This document shows, in pieces, positions 1 through 10,800 of a DNA stretch of 64,000 nt. Source of the DNA: Litorivivens sp041624475 (GTDB lineage: Bacteria; Pseudomonadota; Gammaproteobacteria; Pseudomonadales; Spongiibacteraceae); assembly GCF_041624475.1 (NCBI RefSeq), contig NZ_JBFJUX010000002.1, positions 1 through 64,000 of the forward strand. Reading direction: 5' to 3'. The stretch's first letter is position 1. The number at the start of each line of letters is the position of its first letter. Under the pieces are notes generated by a model. The model saw only the letters and a list, made by a program, of their open reading frames with translations. It did no database searches and had not been told where the DNA came from. Both the position numbers and the translations under genes were made by a program.

Positions 1-374
1 CCAATGAGCCCGGCTACTACCGGGACGGGGGCATGATTGACTACCACATGGATTTGCCCCTGAGTCGGGATGGGCTGGTGCTGATGCCGCATTTTTCCAA
101 AACGCTCCTGCCGGGCTGGCTGGACAAGTTCAGGGCCTCCCGGGCTTTTCAGCATGGGGACAATACGCTCGTGATTCACCCCAGCGATGAATGGATAGCG
201 ACGCTCCCGAACCGGAAAATTCCCGATCGAAGCGATTTCAAGCGCTACCGCACCGACGATGCCGCGCGCTTTCGGGATTGGTACACCGTGGCGGGGCGCA
301 GCCAGGAGCTGGCTGATTTTCTGGACGAGCGGCTGGTTAGGCAGGATCTGGCTGACTACATTGAGCCGCTTTAG
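1..374 (+). CDS. Patatin-like phospholipase, C-terminal part (5' end outside window)
   Basis: The reading frame is open from the first bases of the window, so this is the 3' part of a longer gene. The first methionine (position 33) lies inside the protein. The visible part begins just before an RDGG motif followed by IDYHMDLPL. In patatin-family serine lipases a DG[GA] motif carries the aspartate of the Ser-Asp dyad, and the sequence after it resembles the tail of proteobacterial patatin-like proteins. The nucleophile GxSxG motif would lie upstream of the window. The expected role is hydrolysis of membrane phospholipid or acylglycerol esters. The stop codon overlaps, tail to tail, the stop of the fimbrial chaperone gene. 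The family call rests on the DGG context and overall resemblance only. Confidence 0.55.
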   Translation, partial: NEPGYYRDGGMIDYHMDLPLSRDGLVLMPHFSKTLLPGWLDKFRASRAFQHGDNTLVIHPSDEWIATLPNRKIPDRSDFKRYRTDDAARFRDWYTVAGRSQELADFLDERLVRQDLADYIEPL

Positions 375-380
375 CGGCTC
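363..380. terminator. Inverted repeat over two convergent stop codons
   Basis: GAGCCGC-TTTA-GCGGCTC is a perfect 7-bp stem with a 4-nt loop. It contains both convergent stop codons, which share TTAG at 371-374. A short T-rich stretch follows on the plus strand. It could act as a bidirectional terminator, but the U-tract is weak. Confidence 0.4.
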
Positions 381-1105
381 GCTTTTATGGTGCAGCTTTT
401 CAACGGTTTGCCGCAAAACTCCAGCAGTTTCGCTTCGTCAGAGTCTTTGAAAAGAAAATGCACGTAGCGCGTGTCGGGAGCCAGTTCAAAGCTGTGGCTG
501 GCGCCTTTATAAAGTCGTTTGGCGGGCAAGGGCTGGCAGTTTTCCTCAGACTGATCCGGACATTGTCGACCGGCATACAGCAGGAAGTTGCTGTTACCCG
601 CATGCTCAAAGGTCAGCTTTTGTTCGCTTGTAGAGACGTCATAGCGGGAAATCGGCGCCGGCGGACGATAGATCACCAGTAGCTCGTAATGGAAGACCAC
701 TTTGATCATGCTCGTCTGGTCTGACTGATCACCTTGTGCAGCATTGGGCTTTACCCGGATCCGGTAAATGGAGTCCGTGTCTGCAGGCAGGTGAAGAAAA
801 GACAGCCGGACTTTTCTGCGCTCACCGGGTGCGAGGGTAAACTGGCGCGGGGTTGCAAGCAGCCCCATCTCCCGAGGGTTATCGGGAGATATACGCTCTT
901 CGTCCGGCAGGCCTGGGTTTACTACCCGAGAGACGTCTATTCTGACGTCTGATGGGCTATCTCCTTGATTTAAAATATGAAAATCGCTTCTCCGGGTCTC
1001 TCCTGCGACAACGTCGATAACGCTCCTGTCCACCAGAATGTCGGACGACACACAGTGGGAAAAGGCGAACAACAGGCAGGTCGTCAGAGTTTTCAGCTTA
1101 GGCAT
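371..1105 (-). CDS. Periplasmic fimbrial chaperone (PapD-like, alpha-fimbria type)
   Basis: A 244-residue protein with an N-terminal signal peptide of about 20 residues (MPKLKTLTTCLLFAFSHCVS), then an immunoglobulin-like domain. The segments LVDRSVIDVVAGETRRSDF, FTLAPGERRKVRLSFLHLP and YRIRVKP are typical of chaperone N-domains, where conserved basic residues anchor the pilin C-terminus. Such chaperones complete the fold of pilin subunits in the periplasm by donor-strand complementation and deliver them to the usher. Here the gene is transcribed divergently from two pilin genes and an usher, with a 241-bp intergenic region. In most chaperone-usher loci all genes run in one direction, so this split may allow separate control. 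The family is clear; assignment to the alpha (CS1/CooB) clade is inferred from the usher type. Confidence 0.8.
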   Translation of the reverse strand: MPKLKTLTTCLLFAFSHCVSSDILVDRSVIDVVAGETRRSDFHILNQGDSPSDVRIDVSRVVNPGLPDEERISPDNPREMGLLATPRQFTLAPGERRKVRLSFLHLPADTDSIYRIRVKPNAAQGDQSDQTSMIKVVFHYELLVIYRPPAPISRYDVSTSEQKLTFEHAGNSNFLLYAGRQCPDQSEENCQPLPAKRLYKGASHSFELAPDTRYVHFLFKDSDEAKLLEFCGKPLKSCTIKASR

Positions 1106-1182
1106 ACTGCAATAATTTTATTCTAGGTTGGGAGGCTAAACGTTAGCACAGGTGGCGCGTTATGCCACTGTTGCACAGACTG

Positions 1183-1211
1183 TTGACATTGTGACGTACT
1201 TCCGTTACTTT
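1183..1211 (+). promoter_or_regulatory. Candidate sigma-70 promoter for the fimbrial operon, with nearby palindrome
   Basis: A perfect -35 TTGACA (1183-1188) is followed after 17 bp by a poor -10 TACTTT (1206-1211), about 135 bp upstream of the first pilin start. Downstream lie a small CTCC-TTCG-GGAG hairpin (about 1220-1231) and a palindrome CCGCATGATGCGG (1308-1320) just before the pilin Shine-Dalgarno. The palindrome could be an operator or a 5'-UTR structure. The weak -10 suggests activator dependence. Confidence 0.3.
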
Positions 1212-1346
1212 TTCCGCGCTCCTTCGGGAGAGGGGACAGGTGTCTATGAGTAAGCCCTGTCATGAATGGCGGCCACTACATTACTCAACTTCTAAATAAA
1301 CATGAATCCGCATGATGCGGTGTCATAAAATTTAAAGGGGTTGAAT

Positions 1347-1898
1347 ATGAGTGTGTCGAAGCATTTTTCTCGTGTTGTATTGCCTGCAGCGTTCGCTGCG
1401 GTTTCTCTTTCCGGTTTTGCTGCAACACAAGATGGCACCCGGGGTAACAGCTCTCAAGCTAAAGTCGATGTGAACGCTCAGGTTGCAGCCAAGGTTCAGA
1501 TTACTGGCGCTACTGCCATTGATCTCGATAGCCAGCTGGCTAGCTGGACAGGTGGGGATGTATCCGGGCAGGACGCGCTTTGTGTCTGGTCTTCTACCGA
1601 AGCTTATAACGTCACTATCACTGATAATAGCACTGCGGCTGGATTTAACTTGACGGCTGCTGGCCAAAATGACCTTCCGTACTCGGTTTCCTGGGCTGAT
1701 GAAAGCTCTCCCGCTGATATTATTACTTACGGTTCGGCTTTGGCGGCGCAAGGAACAACCGCCATCAACAAAAACTGCAGCAATATTACTGGCGGAACAA
1801 ACGCGATCCTGGCGGTTACACTGGCGGAAGCTGATCTGGAGGCCGCCCGCGCTGCGGACTACACCGGCGAGCTCACCGTCGTCGTAGCGCCGGAATAA
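1347..1898 (+). CDS. Fimbrial major subunit (pilin), first copy
   Basis: I chose ATG 1347, because AAAGGGG (1334-1340) is well spaced for it; a TTG six bases earlier is also in frame. The protein is about 183 residues. A signal peptide ends near SGFA/ATQDG, and the mature part is beta-rich with two cysteines (LCVWSS and KNCSN) suited to one disulfide. The C-terminus, YTGELTVVVAPE, has the alternating hydrophobic pattern of a pilin G-strand. It resembles spore-coat-U/CS1-type pilins. It is the first gene downstream of the operon promoter and is followed by a hairpin, consistent with the highest expression and a role as the main shaft subunit. It is clearly paralogous to the next gene (LCVWSST, LAEADLEAA versus VAEADLSKA). 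Confidence 0.75.
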   Translation: MSVSKHFSRVVLPAAFAAVSLSGFAATQDGTRGNSSQAKVDVNAQVAAKVQITGATAIDLDSQLASWTGGDVSGQDALCVWSSTEAYNVTITDNSTAAGFNLTAAGQNDLPYSVSWADESSPADIITYGSALAAQGTTAINKNCSNITGGTNAILAVTLAEADLEAARAADYTGELTVVVAPE

Positions 1899-1925
1899 CC
1901 TTATTTTCAGTTAGTTAGCTAGAAT

Positions 1926-1949
1926 AAGTGGGGTTTTCGAGCCCCGCTT
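1926..1949 (+). terminator. Intercistronic hairpin between the two pilin genes
   Basis: AAGTGGGG-loop-CCCCGCTT forms an 8-bp stem with one G-T pair in the 128-bp gap between the pilin genes. No U-tract follows directly. Hairpins in this place in fimbrial operons often lower downstream expression or protect the major pilin mRNA; that role here is inferred. Confidence 0.4.
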
Positions 1950-2026
1950 GAAGATGTTTTTCGCCTTGACTTCGCTGGGCGGGCTTGGTCTTATGGGGCT
2001 AACAGAACTGTTTTGGTGTGTTCATT

Positions 2027-2560
2027 ATGCGTTTTCTGGAACGCACATTGTTCCTTGCGGTCTTCGGACTTGTTTTGGGCGTTTCTGTGTTACCACTGGG
2101 TGCACATGCTCAAGACAGCTCCGATTCAGTCAAGGTTCCTGTCAGCGCGTCGGTTCCAGCCAAGGTCAGCGTCACTCAAGTTCAACCCTTTGCTTTAGGT
2201 AACTGGGCTGGTGCGGGCGATCTGGAGGCGGAACAGCAGCTGTGTGTGTGGTCGAGTACGGGAGGTTATAGCCTCACCGCAACAACCACCGAAGGCGGCA
2301 ATCGCTTTGGCATGCTGGGCCCAAAAAGTCGCCTGCTGGATTACGATGTGCTTTGGAATGATGGCAGCGGTTACCAGACTTTGTCATCGGGACAAACCTA
2401 CGCCGGTCTCTCTACCAGCGCGAGTTCAATTGATTGTTCTTCGACTGCTGACGCCAGCTCACGGCCATTTATCAAGGTCTCGGTCGCTGAAGCAGACTTG
2501 TCAAAGGCAAAAGCGGGTTCTTACAGCGACGTGCTTGAAGTGCTTATTGCGGTGGAATAA
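2027..2560 (+). CDS. Fimbrial subunit (pilin), second copy
   Basis: About 177 residues from ATG 2027; a GTG at 2018 is in frame but gives a less usual start. The signal peptide MRFLERTLFLAVFGLVLG ends near GAHA/QDSSD. The mature part shares with the first pilin the LCVWSS motif, a second central cysteine (IDCSS) and the C-terminal pattern VSVAEADLSKAKAG...VLEVLIAVE. It is probably a minor or tip subunit. CS1-like alpha fimbriae normally have a large two-domain tip adhesin downstream of the usher, and none is present here, so this short pilin may be the only other structural subunit. Its 3' end overlaps the predicted usher start. Confidence 0.72.
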   Translation: MRFLERTLFLAVFGLVLGVSVLPLGAHAQDSSDSVKVPVSASVPAKVSVTQVQPFALGNWAGAGDLEAEQQLCVWSSTGGYSLTATTTEGGNRFGMLGPKSRLLDYDVLWNDGSGYQTLSSGQTYAGLSTSASSIDCSSTADASSRPFIKVSVAEADLSKAKAGSYSDVLEVLIAVE

Positions 2561-4886
2561 TCCGCTACCGTCAGCTTTATTCTTCGCTTTCTCCGCCCTG
2601 CTAATCTCCTCCCCTTTAAATGCCCTCGAAACCGCCTTTGTTGATGTTTACTATGACGGGCGATTGCTGGATTCCTTTCTGGCGGACTTCGACGAGCGCG
2701 TTATTGAATTTGCCGATTCCGGCGAGATTATGGCCCGGCTCCCGGAAACCACCAAGCCTCAAAGTGTGCAGGCCTACTTTGATCGTGCCATTGAGTTTGC
2801 CAATCCATCAGATTGTCACTCGGCCACGATCGGTGATTGTTTCGCCCGGACAGAGACCAACGTAATTGTTACGTATGACCCCGGTCTGTTTGCAGCTGTT
2901 ATTCACCTGTCACCTGATGTTTTGCCTCTCTACGAGGCGGAATTCGATCATTTTCTACCCCCTTATACAGGCGGATTGTCCTATTTGGCGGATTTTCGCT
3001 CTGTTTACCTGTATTCCGACAGTGACTTGAACGGTTCTGCGAACTCATACAATCTTGCTCTCGACCAGGTGGCCAGTTTTGGTGATCGTCGCGTTATCGC
3101 GCAGCTCGGTGTATCGGATGGGGAAGATTACTATGCCAGGGAGGTGTTTTTCTCAGCCGATTCCCGGCGTGATCGTTTTATGCTTGGGCGCTATGAGTTG
3201 CCGGGCAACCGCTTAATGCCCGGCGCGATGATTTATGGTGGTGGCATCCATACCACTACAGATCTGCGGCTAGACCTCGACCAGAATGGCGCGACGCAAT
3301 TTGACTACTTTCTGCCCCAGCGGGGCCGAATCGATATCTATCGCGATGGCCGGCTGCTCAGTACCCGCAACTACCCCTCGGGCAACCACCGTCTGGATGT
3401 CTCGGACCTGCCGAATGGCGCTTACGATATCGATATTCGTGTGGTTGTTGACGGTGTGGTGATCCAGGAAGAGCGTCGTTTTTTTACCAAGTCGACCACG
3501 CTTCCGCCTGTTGGAGAAAACCATATCAGTGCGGACGTGGGTATGTTGGCAAATCCTTCGAAGTTTGAACGCGTCAATAACTCCGAGTTTGCAAGGCTTG
3601 GTTATGGCTACCGCCTGAACGATCCCAGCTACGTCGACCTGATGCTGCTGGCTACCCATCCGTGGCAGGCCTTGCAGGCTTCCTATCGCTGGATCTGGCG
3701 GGATTTTATCGGCGTGGCAAGCGTGCAGCAGGCCGATGATGGCTACCGGGCATCGGTGCTGTCTGCTTCCTTGTACACGCAGAAAGGTTCTGTTGGTCTG
3801 GATTGGTTTAAGGGGCATGCCGGGCGTTCAAACGAGCTTATCCGTTTGCGACGGTTCAGCGTCGACAGCGAAGAAGTCGGCGCGCGCTATACTTTTTACC
3901 GGGCACCCTGGTCATTTCGGGCCAATGCCCGCTATCTGGAAACCGACACCAATCATGGTTTGGTAACGTCCTTGTCGGCAGGGTATTCGCCAAACTTTGG
4001 AAGTAGCTCACTGCAATTGTCCGGCACACTAAACTATGACGAAGTGGCACACTTTTCTGCGACCTTTGATCTTTCATTTCGTCTGTTTCGTGATCGCCGT
4101 TCCTACTGGGTTCGCAGTGGTTGGCGGAATTTCGGTGACGAGCGCGTGCGAACAGCGATTGGTATCGACGGTGAAGCGGCAAGGCGCGGTGCACTTGAGC
4201 GAGTAACCTACTCTGCACTGGTGGAACAGCGGGACGATGATAATTATATGGAGGGAGACATCGAAGTCGACCACAGTCGCTTTCGCCACGTATCGTCAGT
4301 CAGCCTGTTGAATTCAGACAGCAGCACAAAGGTGTACTCGGGGAGTTTAAACACCTCGCTGAATGCAACGTCGCAGGGAGTTCAGGTATTTGGAGGCAGC
4401 GGCGTGCGATCAGGGGTGCTGGTTTCACTGCCGGCTACACACCGTTCTCCCGCGGTGATCACTATCAATGAGGGCCGACATATTTCTGTGGAGTCTGGTT
4501 CCGTGCAGTTTATACCTTTACAACCTTATGAGGTTTACCGCATTGCAGTGCTGTCAAAAAGCGGAAGCCTGCTGGACTATTCAGGCCGAGTAGAAGAGGT
4601 GGTGCTTTATCCAGGGCATGTGCCGGTGCTGGAATGGATTGGTGTGCAGACGGTGTCGGTGTTTGGACAGGTGAGGGCGCACGATCACGCGAAAGGTAAA
4701 AGGATTACAGTGGTCACCAGTCGTGGCCGCGATCGTATTGAGAATGGTGGCTTTTTTGCAGTCGACGTGGCGAGTGATACTCCGCGAATACGGGTAGAGG
4801 TAGACGGCGAAGTGCACTGCGAGTTGGTCGTCGAGATTGAGGCCAACTCGCAGGGCGTTCTTGATCTGGGTGAGATCGATTGTTAA
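2547..4886 (+). CDS. Outer-membrane fimbrial usher (TcfC/CooC-like)
   Basis: The open frame extends back to 2211 inside the second pilin gene, but the first convincing signal peptide starts at TTG 2547 (RWNNPLPSALFFAFSALLIS, cleavage near LNA/LE), with GAAG a few bases upstream. TTG 2535 is an alternative. This gives about 779 residues, in the usual usher range. An N-terminal domain (FVDVYYDGRLLDSF) is followed by a long beta-barrel and a plug-like segment (QRGRIDIYRDGRLLS, LPNGAYDIDIRVV) and by C-terminal beta domains near VEEVVLYPGHVPVLEW. The usher secretes and polymerises chaperone-pilin complexes at the outer membrane. The sequence fits the TcfC/CooC clade better than classical PapC. The 14-bp overlap with the pilin gene suggests translational coupling. 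The gene converges on the next one with a 4-bp gap. Confidence 0.83.
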   Translation: MRWNNPLPSALFFAFSALLISSPLNALETAFVDVYYDGRLLDSFLADFDERVIEFADSGEIMARLPETTKPQSVQAYFDRAIEFANPSDCHSATIGDCFARTETNVIVTYDPGLFAAVIHLSPDVLPLYEAEFDHFLPPYTGGLSYLADFRSVYLYSDSDLNGSANSYNLALDQVASFGDRRVIAQLGVSDGEDYYAREVFFSADSRRDRFMLGRYELPGNRLMPGAMIYGGGIHTTTDLRLDLDQNGATQFDYFLPQRGRIDIYRDGRLLSTRNYPSGNHRLDVSDLPNGAYDIDIRVVVDGVVIQEERRFFTKSTTLPPVGENHISADVGMLANPSKFERVNNSEFARLGYGYRLNDPSYVDLMLLATHPWQALQASYRWIWRDFIGVASVQQADDGYRASVLSASLYTQKGSVGLDWFKGHAGRSNELIRLRRFSVDSEEVGARYTFYRAPWSFRANARYLETDTNHGLVTSLSAGYSPNFGSSSLQLSGTLNYDEVAHFSATFDLSFRLFRDRRSYWVRSGWRNFGDERVRTAIGIDGEAARRGALERVTYSALVEQRDDDNYMEGDIEVDHSRFRHVSSVSLLNSDSSTKVYSGSLNTSLNATSQGVQVFGGSGVRSGVLVSLPATHRSPAVITINEGRHISVESGSVQFIPLQPYEVYRIAVLSKSGSLLDYSGRVEEVVLYPGHVPVLEWIGVQTVSVFGQVRAHDHAKGKRITVVTSRGRDRIENGGFFAVDVASDTPRIRVEVDGEVHCELVVEIEANSQGVLDLGEIDC

Positions 4887-4890
4887 CCCT

Positions 4891-7800
4891 TTAATTTTCG
4901 GGTGATACAGGCGCCACTATTGTTTGCAGAGGCGCTCTGACAATATTGGCATACGGAGTGCCCACATTTTTGGGCTTATCTGTAGGTACAATGAACTGCC
5001 ACTGCTGGCCGTCAATTTCATTGATCGGTTTGCCCAGCACAAAGGCATTATCCACATCCCCGGTGAAGAAGTAGTGAATGCCGTGTGCGCCGTAGGCTCC
5101 CTGTTTTTCGCCGTCCTGGCAGTTGGCCTCGCCGTCAGCTGCCATAGCGTCGTAGGCATGCACCACCTTCGCTGAATCGGAGCGATCCCCGGGGTAAGGG
5201 CGGCGAACCGGGTCGTCACCGGTGCCATCGTCGAGACAGGCGTCGTCTCGGTAGTAGGGCACAACCACAGGTGTCATTAGCGACGTGGCTCCCTTCAACT
5301 CAAAGCTGTAGACCAGCGAGCCGCTGTCGCCTTTGCCGGATACCTGTTCCCAGTTGTCGAACGCCAGCGGCAGGTTGAAAGTTGGGTCGGCAGTATCGAA
5401 GAATACGGGGCAGCGGCCGCTCGGATAGGCTCGGGGCCCATCGTCGGTGAAGCAGAAATTGCCGATGGCCGGCACCGTATCCATTTGCCCGATGTCGTCG
5501 TTCTGACCGTCAATAGGCACACCCTGCGGGCGCAAGGCTGTGTAGTAGCGTCCGGGTTCGGCGGCTTCTCCAGGCTCAGGAAGCATCGCGCTGCGATTGT
5601 AATCCCAGGACGTGTAAAGACCGTCAGGTGGAATCGGGTGTACCCGCACCCGATAGCGGTAGGTAATGGCGTCGCGGTAGAAGGTCTCGGTTTTGGTTAC
5701 GTTGGTGCCCGAGTCGGCGCCCCATGTCTCACGGATGCAGCGCACCGGTCCGCAACGTTCACCCAGCAGGGCGGCGTTGGCTTCCCAGTTCACCTGTTCG
5801 TCTTCAAAACCAACCACGGAGACCGTTGAGTCCGGGCTTTGCTGGAAGGCACGACCTTTCCATCGGTCGATCAGATCCGGACGGTTCTCCCAGTAGCTTT
5901 CGTCAGCTGCGGATTCGCCCGGTTTTCTGATTTTCAGGCTGCGCACCATCCAGCGACCGCTGGCGTACCACTGGTAGTTCTCAGTGGTGACGGTGACACC
6001 GTCGCGGGTAAAGCGGTCGCCGTCGCCAATTCCGTCATTATCGCGATCGAGCCCTTCCGCAACAGACTTTTCAGGCGTTCCACTGTTGGTCAGAGGGTCA
6101 AAATTGCGGCAGATGGTGCCCCCGAGGTTAGGACCGTAGTTGTCATTGCTAGAGCCGAGTTTTTCGGGATCATCAGAAGTAAAGAAACTCCGGTCGATCC
6201 ACTGCTTTGCATCAGGGTCGCGAACATAGGAAATATAGGGTTCGAGCGGAGTCGGCCCAGTGCTGCGCAAGCCCAGATAGACGTACTTTACGCTGGACGG
6301 ATCAAGCGGGTCGACGATGCGTACTTCCTGCAGGTCGCTGATATTTGGGGGCAGGCTGCTGTCTTTTTGCTGGCCTGCATCGGAGGCCATAAAGACAATT
6401 TCGTCATCGTTGTCGAGCCCGGCAATCGGGTCGGGGACCGGGCCGGTCAGGCCGCGATTACGGCGTTCTTCCTCTGATTGAGGCTCGTAGCCCAAATTGT
6501 CCCAGCCGTTTGGATCATAGGCGCGCTCACAGGTTCCTTTGGTCATTCCCCAGACTTCTTCACCAAAGTAGCTATCAGGGTCGTCATTACTGTGCCAAAC
6601 ATAGGTTAGCTCTTCGTCTGTGCCGGAATATACGGAAAAGGTGGAATTGGCATTGGCAAGGAAGTAGGGCATGCGCTCATCCACCTGCACCGGAATTTCG
6701 CGCCATTCGCCGTTATCGAAGCTCCAGCCAACAATCTGGTTAATCGGCTTACCTCCACCCTGTATGGGTTTCATTCCCGGTTTCCATTGGTGCGGATGGA
6801 GCATTGTGCCATTGTGCGCATTGCGAATATCGCTGCCGCCCGGGATTTGGCCCACGGTGGCGGTAAAGCCGGGGCAGGCTGCCCCCAATTGGCTGGGACA
6901 TTGTTTTGTGTCTGCACCTGAGGGGTAAGGTTCAGGGTAACCATAGGCACTGGGAGCACTCCATTGCGGCAGTTTATCGCCGGTCAGGATGATTGGCTCA
7001 ACTTCGCGATCAGCCGTGTGCAGTTCTGTCGCGACGGCATCCGGTGGCGTGTGTAGCCCCACCAGTGCAGGAATATCTGAAGGGTCATTCGCACCCAGTG
7101 ACGTCAGGTTTGTTCCAAGATTGGCAAAGGCACTGGCGAAGGCGCTCCGGGCTTCTTCTCCATTGCCTGACAGCATATGAGTCAAGACCTGATTCATATC
7201 ACTGCCAAACTCTGCAAGCATGCCCGTGATGCCGCTGCCATAGTCTGGTTGGTAGGCTGTTTCGTCGGCTCTGGTAAACCAGATGGGTGCGCTTACCATC
7301 AGTAGTTTTTGCTTGTTCTCTTCGGGGGGAAGATACTCCCCGCATTGGCCCTCTCCGCTTGGACAGATCGCAACGAAGTACCAGTCTTCGCCAAGAGCAG
7401 GCCCGTTAACGGTATGCTGGCCGCTGAAGGAACCATCGGCTGAGACCTGTCCCAGATTAATTGGGGTATCTGATTTGTTGACCAGCCTAACTTCGGCGCC
7501 TTCGGGTAGCCCGGTGGCTTCGACGTACAGGGTATGTTCGCTGCCAGAAGAATTGACGATTGCCCCCAGAGGTTTGCCCGTCTCGATGCTGTCGCCGTCG
7601 GCCCAGTAGAGCAGGCTAGGTGCAATTGCCGGCTGCCCCGGTTCGCCACTGATAGCATCGCCGCTAACGGCTATGGTGCGTCGGTTGGCTAGAGCGTGAT
7701 AGTAATCCTGAGGCTTGCGGCCTCGAGTGAGTATCAGGGTTTTGCCATCGATCGTGTTGGCCCATTCGCGCTGGTGCTCGTCTTCCGCATCCAGGGCGCC

Positions 7801-10800
7801 AATATGCCAACCGTTGTTAAGAGCCTTAATGTAGTAGCTGATGTCCTCGCCTTCGCGTATTTCCATGCCTATAACGCGGGCATCAATCTTCTCGTCTACA
7901 AAGGCGAGATCATTCCAGTCGGCTGTTACGGCTATAGCAAGAGCCGGGTTGTTGTTGTCAAAGGGTGTGGCGGTAGGGTTACGGCCTGGATGGTTGAAGG
8001 TGACCAGAGCATCGGCACCGCCGCCCTCGCTGACGGGGGTGCGCAGCCACTCCCACATCTGTTCGAGGTCTGCGTAACTGCCATCAACCTTGGCGTTCAC
8101 CACGTGGGTTGAGCCGTAGACGTTCAGGTGGTTATAGAAGTCGTTGGTCCACTCGAAACCGCGCAGTGCGGTGAAGCCGGTGTAGTTGCCTTCTTCATCG
8201 CGCTCGGTGGCTGCCATCGCCTGTTCGAGGGTGGCCTGCCATTTAAAATAATGATCGTTCTGATCGATATTGGCGCAGTCGAGGGCTGTTACGAGATTGG
8301 TCGCGCCACCATCCGCAAGCCAGTTCAACAGCGGCTCAGGTGACTGTGCATCGTTGCTGTCTTCCAGCGGATCGGCAAAGGGAGCGCAAACTGCTGCGGT
8401 GGTAATCGGTAGTTTTTCGTTGTCTGTGTGCTCTGACGACCACATGAAGTCGAGGATAACGCCGCTGTTGCCGCTGCCATCGTCGCTGGTGTTCTGGCCG
8501 GTTCGGCCCGCGAGAAAATAATCCAGCGGACGGGTATTGGGATCACCATCGGAGTAGCCGCTGTGTTCGTGCACGGCGCCCACTTTTAAGGTCAGTGGGC
8601 CGTCGCTGAAGCCGGCGTCGTAACCCGGGCTTTCAAAGGCAAACTGCTGGCAAAAGTCGGATTGCCATTGATAGTCGCAGAAGGTGCGAGCCAGGCTTGC
8701 CGCGGTGCCTGACACGGCACACGCGGGATCGGTCATGCCATCGAGATCGGTGCAACTGCCGCCGCTGTCGGCCACCGAGAGTGACACGGCGCCGTGGGCC
8801 GACTCACTGGTTATCGGTTGGCCGTCGTCATCGCTCGCGTAAAGAGGCAGGTCGATGGAGCCCGCAAGGTTGACCGCTTGAATGGATGGGTCGCGGGAGA
8901 ATGAGGCCAGGTATTGGGGGTGGTAGCCGTAAACCAACAAAGCAATTTCATCACCCGGATTCAGGCGCTCTGCAACACCCACCATCTCAATATTGTCGTG
9001 GTGACGGATGCCGCGTACAGGCATGATCTGGTCATCGATCAGTTGCCAGCTATCACTGTCGGCCCGTTTTACACCCAGTCCGACAAAACTGATGCTGTCG
9101 CAGCCAACGCGTATACCTGGCACGCTGCCCATGGCACAGGCCGTGTCGTTGACGGTTTGCGGTGTGCTTACCGTCAATTGTGCCAGTGGAATGCCGGCGA
9201 GTATGGCGCCGTTATCGGAGGTGACTTGCACCAGCGGGAAAACGGAAAATGTCTGTCCGGCGTTGTAGAGCTGCTGGGCCAGGGCGCCGTTTGGAACATT
9301 GGACAGCTGAATATTGTCGACAGTAAACGCCTTGCTACCGATACCGGTGGTATCGGTACGGGTGGCCAGTAGGGTGCCCTGTGGTATCAGCACTGCATCG
9401 TCGTCATCCAGTGAAATGCAGAGCTGGTCTTGGGTATTGGCCAATAGGTCACTCGGTGGCCGTCCTTTGAGTTTCTCGTCAAACCAGGCTTTGGTGGCCT
9501 CGTTGCGATTAATGGCGCCGCAATTGCCGTTGCCGCCTTCTTCCTGGAATTTAAAGGGGCCGGGCGCAGGGACAAAGCCCTGCAGTATATGGCCTGACTG
9601 ATGCGTCATTAAGCGAACATCGCCGCCCCGATCACGCAGACACTGGTAGTTCCACCAGGCGTCGTTAAAGTTAAAGAGGGTGTCGCGGAAGCCTTGGGTT
9701 AACAGCACATCGACCGGTGCTTGGCCGCTGCGGGTGTTGCTGCCGGGCGGGGTATCCGGGTTGAGGTTATTGTTTATGGCGCTCTCGCCGCCCGAATAGG
9801 GGCGGGTGGCTTCACCGTTCAGACCACACCAGTAAGTCGGGCTGTGGTAGCGGAACCATTCCAGCGCATTGCGCGGAAATTCGTTGGTGGAGGCGCCTCT
9901 GACAAGGGTTTCTTTGATATAGAGGTCAAGACCACGCGCCAGAGGGGATTCTTGATTCTGTAGGCCAGGGCGGTAGCTGCCGGCTTCGCCGCCGGCAACC
10001 AACAGCAGATCCCAAGCGGTTTTCAGGGTATCGCCGGGGTTGAGGCTGTAGCGCAGGTCGTGCCAGGTAATATCCGGTACCAGCGCATCCAGTCGATTCT
10101 TTTCGTCCACGGCGTGTAGCAGGAGCTGGTAGCCACCGCCGTAGCTGCTGCCCATGGCGCCGACCACCAGATTGTTGCCACCTCTAACGCTAGATCTTTT
10201 GCGCGGTTGAGCAATAAATTGTTGATTACCCTCGTTGCGCCAGGCCAGGTATTCGAGATGCTCCTCGGCCCAGTCGAGAATCTGGATCAGATCCAGGCCT
10301 TCGAAGTCCGGGTCCATCACGCGCACGGTGCCGCTGCTGTCGCCAAAGCCGCGCTGGTCAATGCTGATAATGGTGTAGCCAGCCGCTCTTAGATCATCAA
10401 AGCCGTCCTGGTTACGGCTGCCACCGAATCCGTGGCCATGCAGCACTAGGGGATGGGCCCCCTTGGCGGCATTGGCGCAGTCAAAGGTAGTCGGCTCCAA
10501 CACTTGGAAGCTGATGGTCTCGTCGCTGCTGGAAGTCAGCGTGACCTGATAACTGCGTCCACCGTCGAGGTTGAAACCGCCGACACAGGAGGCGTGTTGG
10601 GATTGCGACACGCTACAGCCGCGCGCATTGCTGGATTCATTTTGCGGGGTGTCGGTGCATTGATCTCCGTTATCGCCGACGCCGTCACCATCGCTATCAC
10701 TGCTCTCATTGGGGTCGAGCGGGAAGGCGTCGTCACCATCATCTACACCATCGCCGTCATCGTCTGGGTCGGCGTTGTTGCCGATGCCGTCGCCGTCGGT

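Noticed and set aside
3270..3818. 182-codon minus-strand ORF opposite the usher
   Set aside because: Shadow of the usher barrel; no recognisable features.
5839..6477. 212-codon plus-strand ORF opposite the giant lipoprotein
   Set aside because: Antisense to a frame with clear protein features; no domain and no ribosome binding site.
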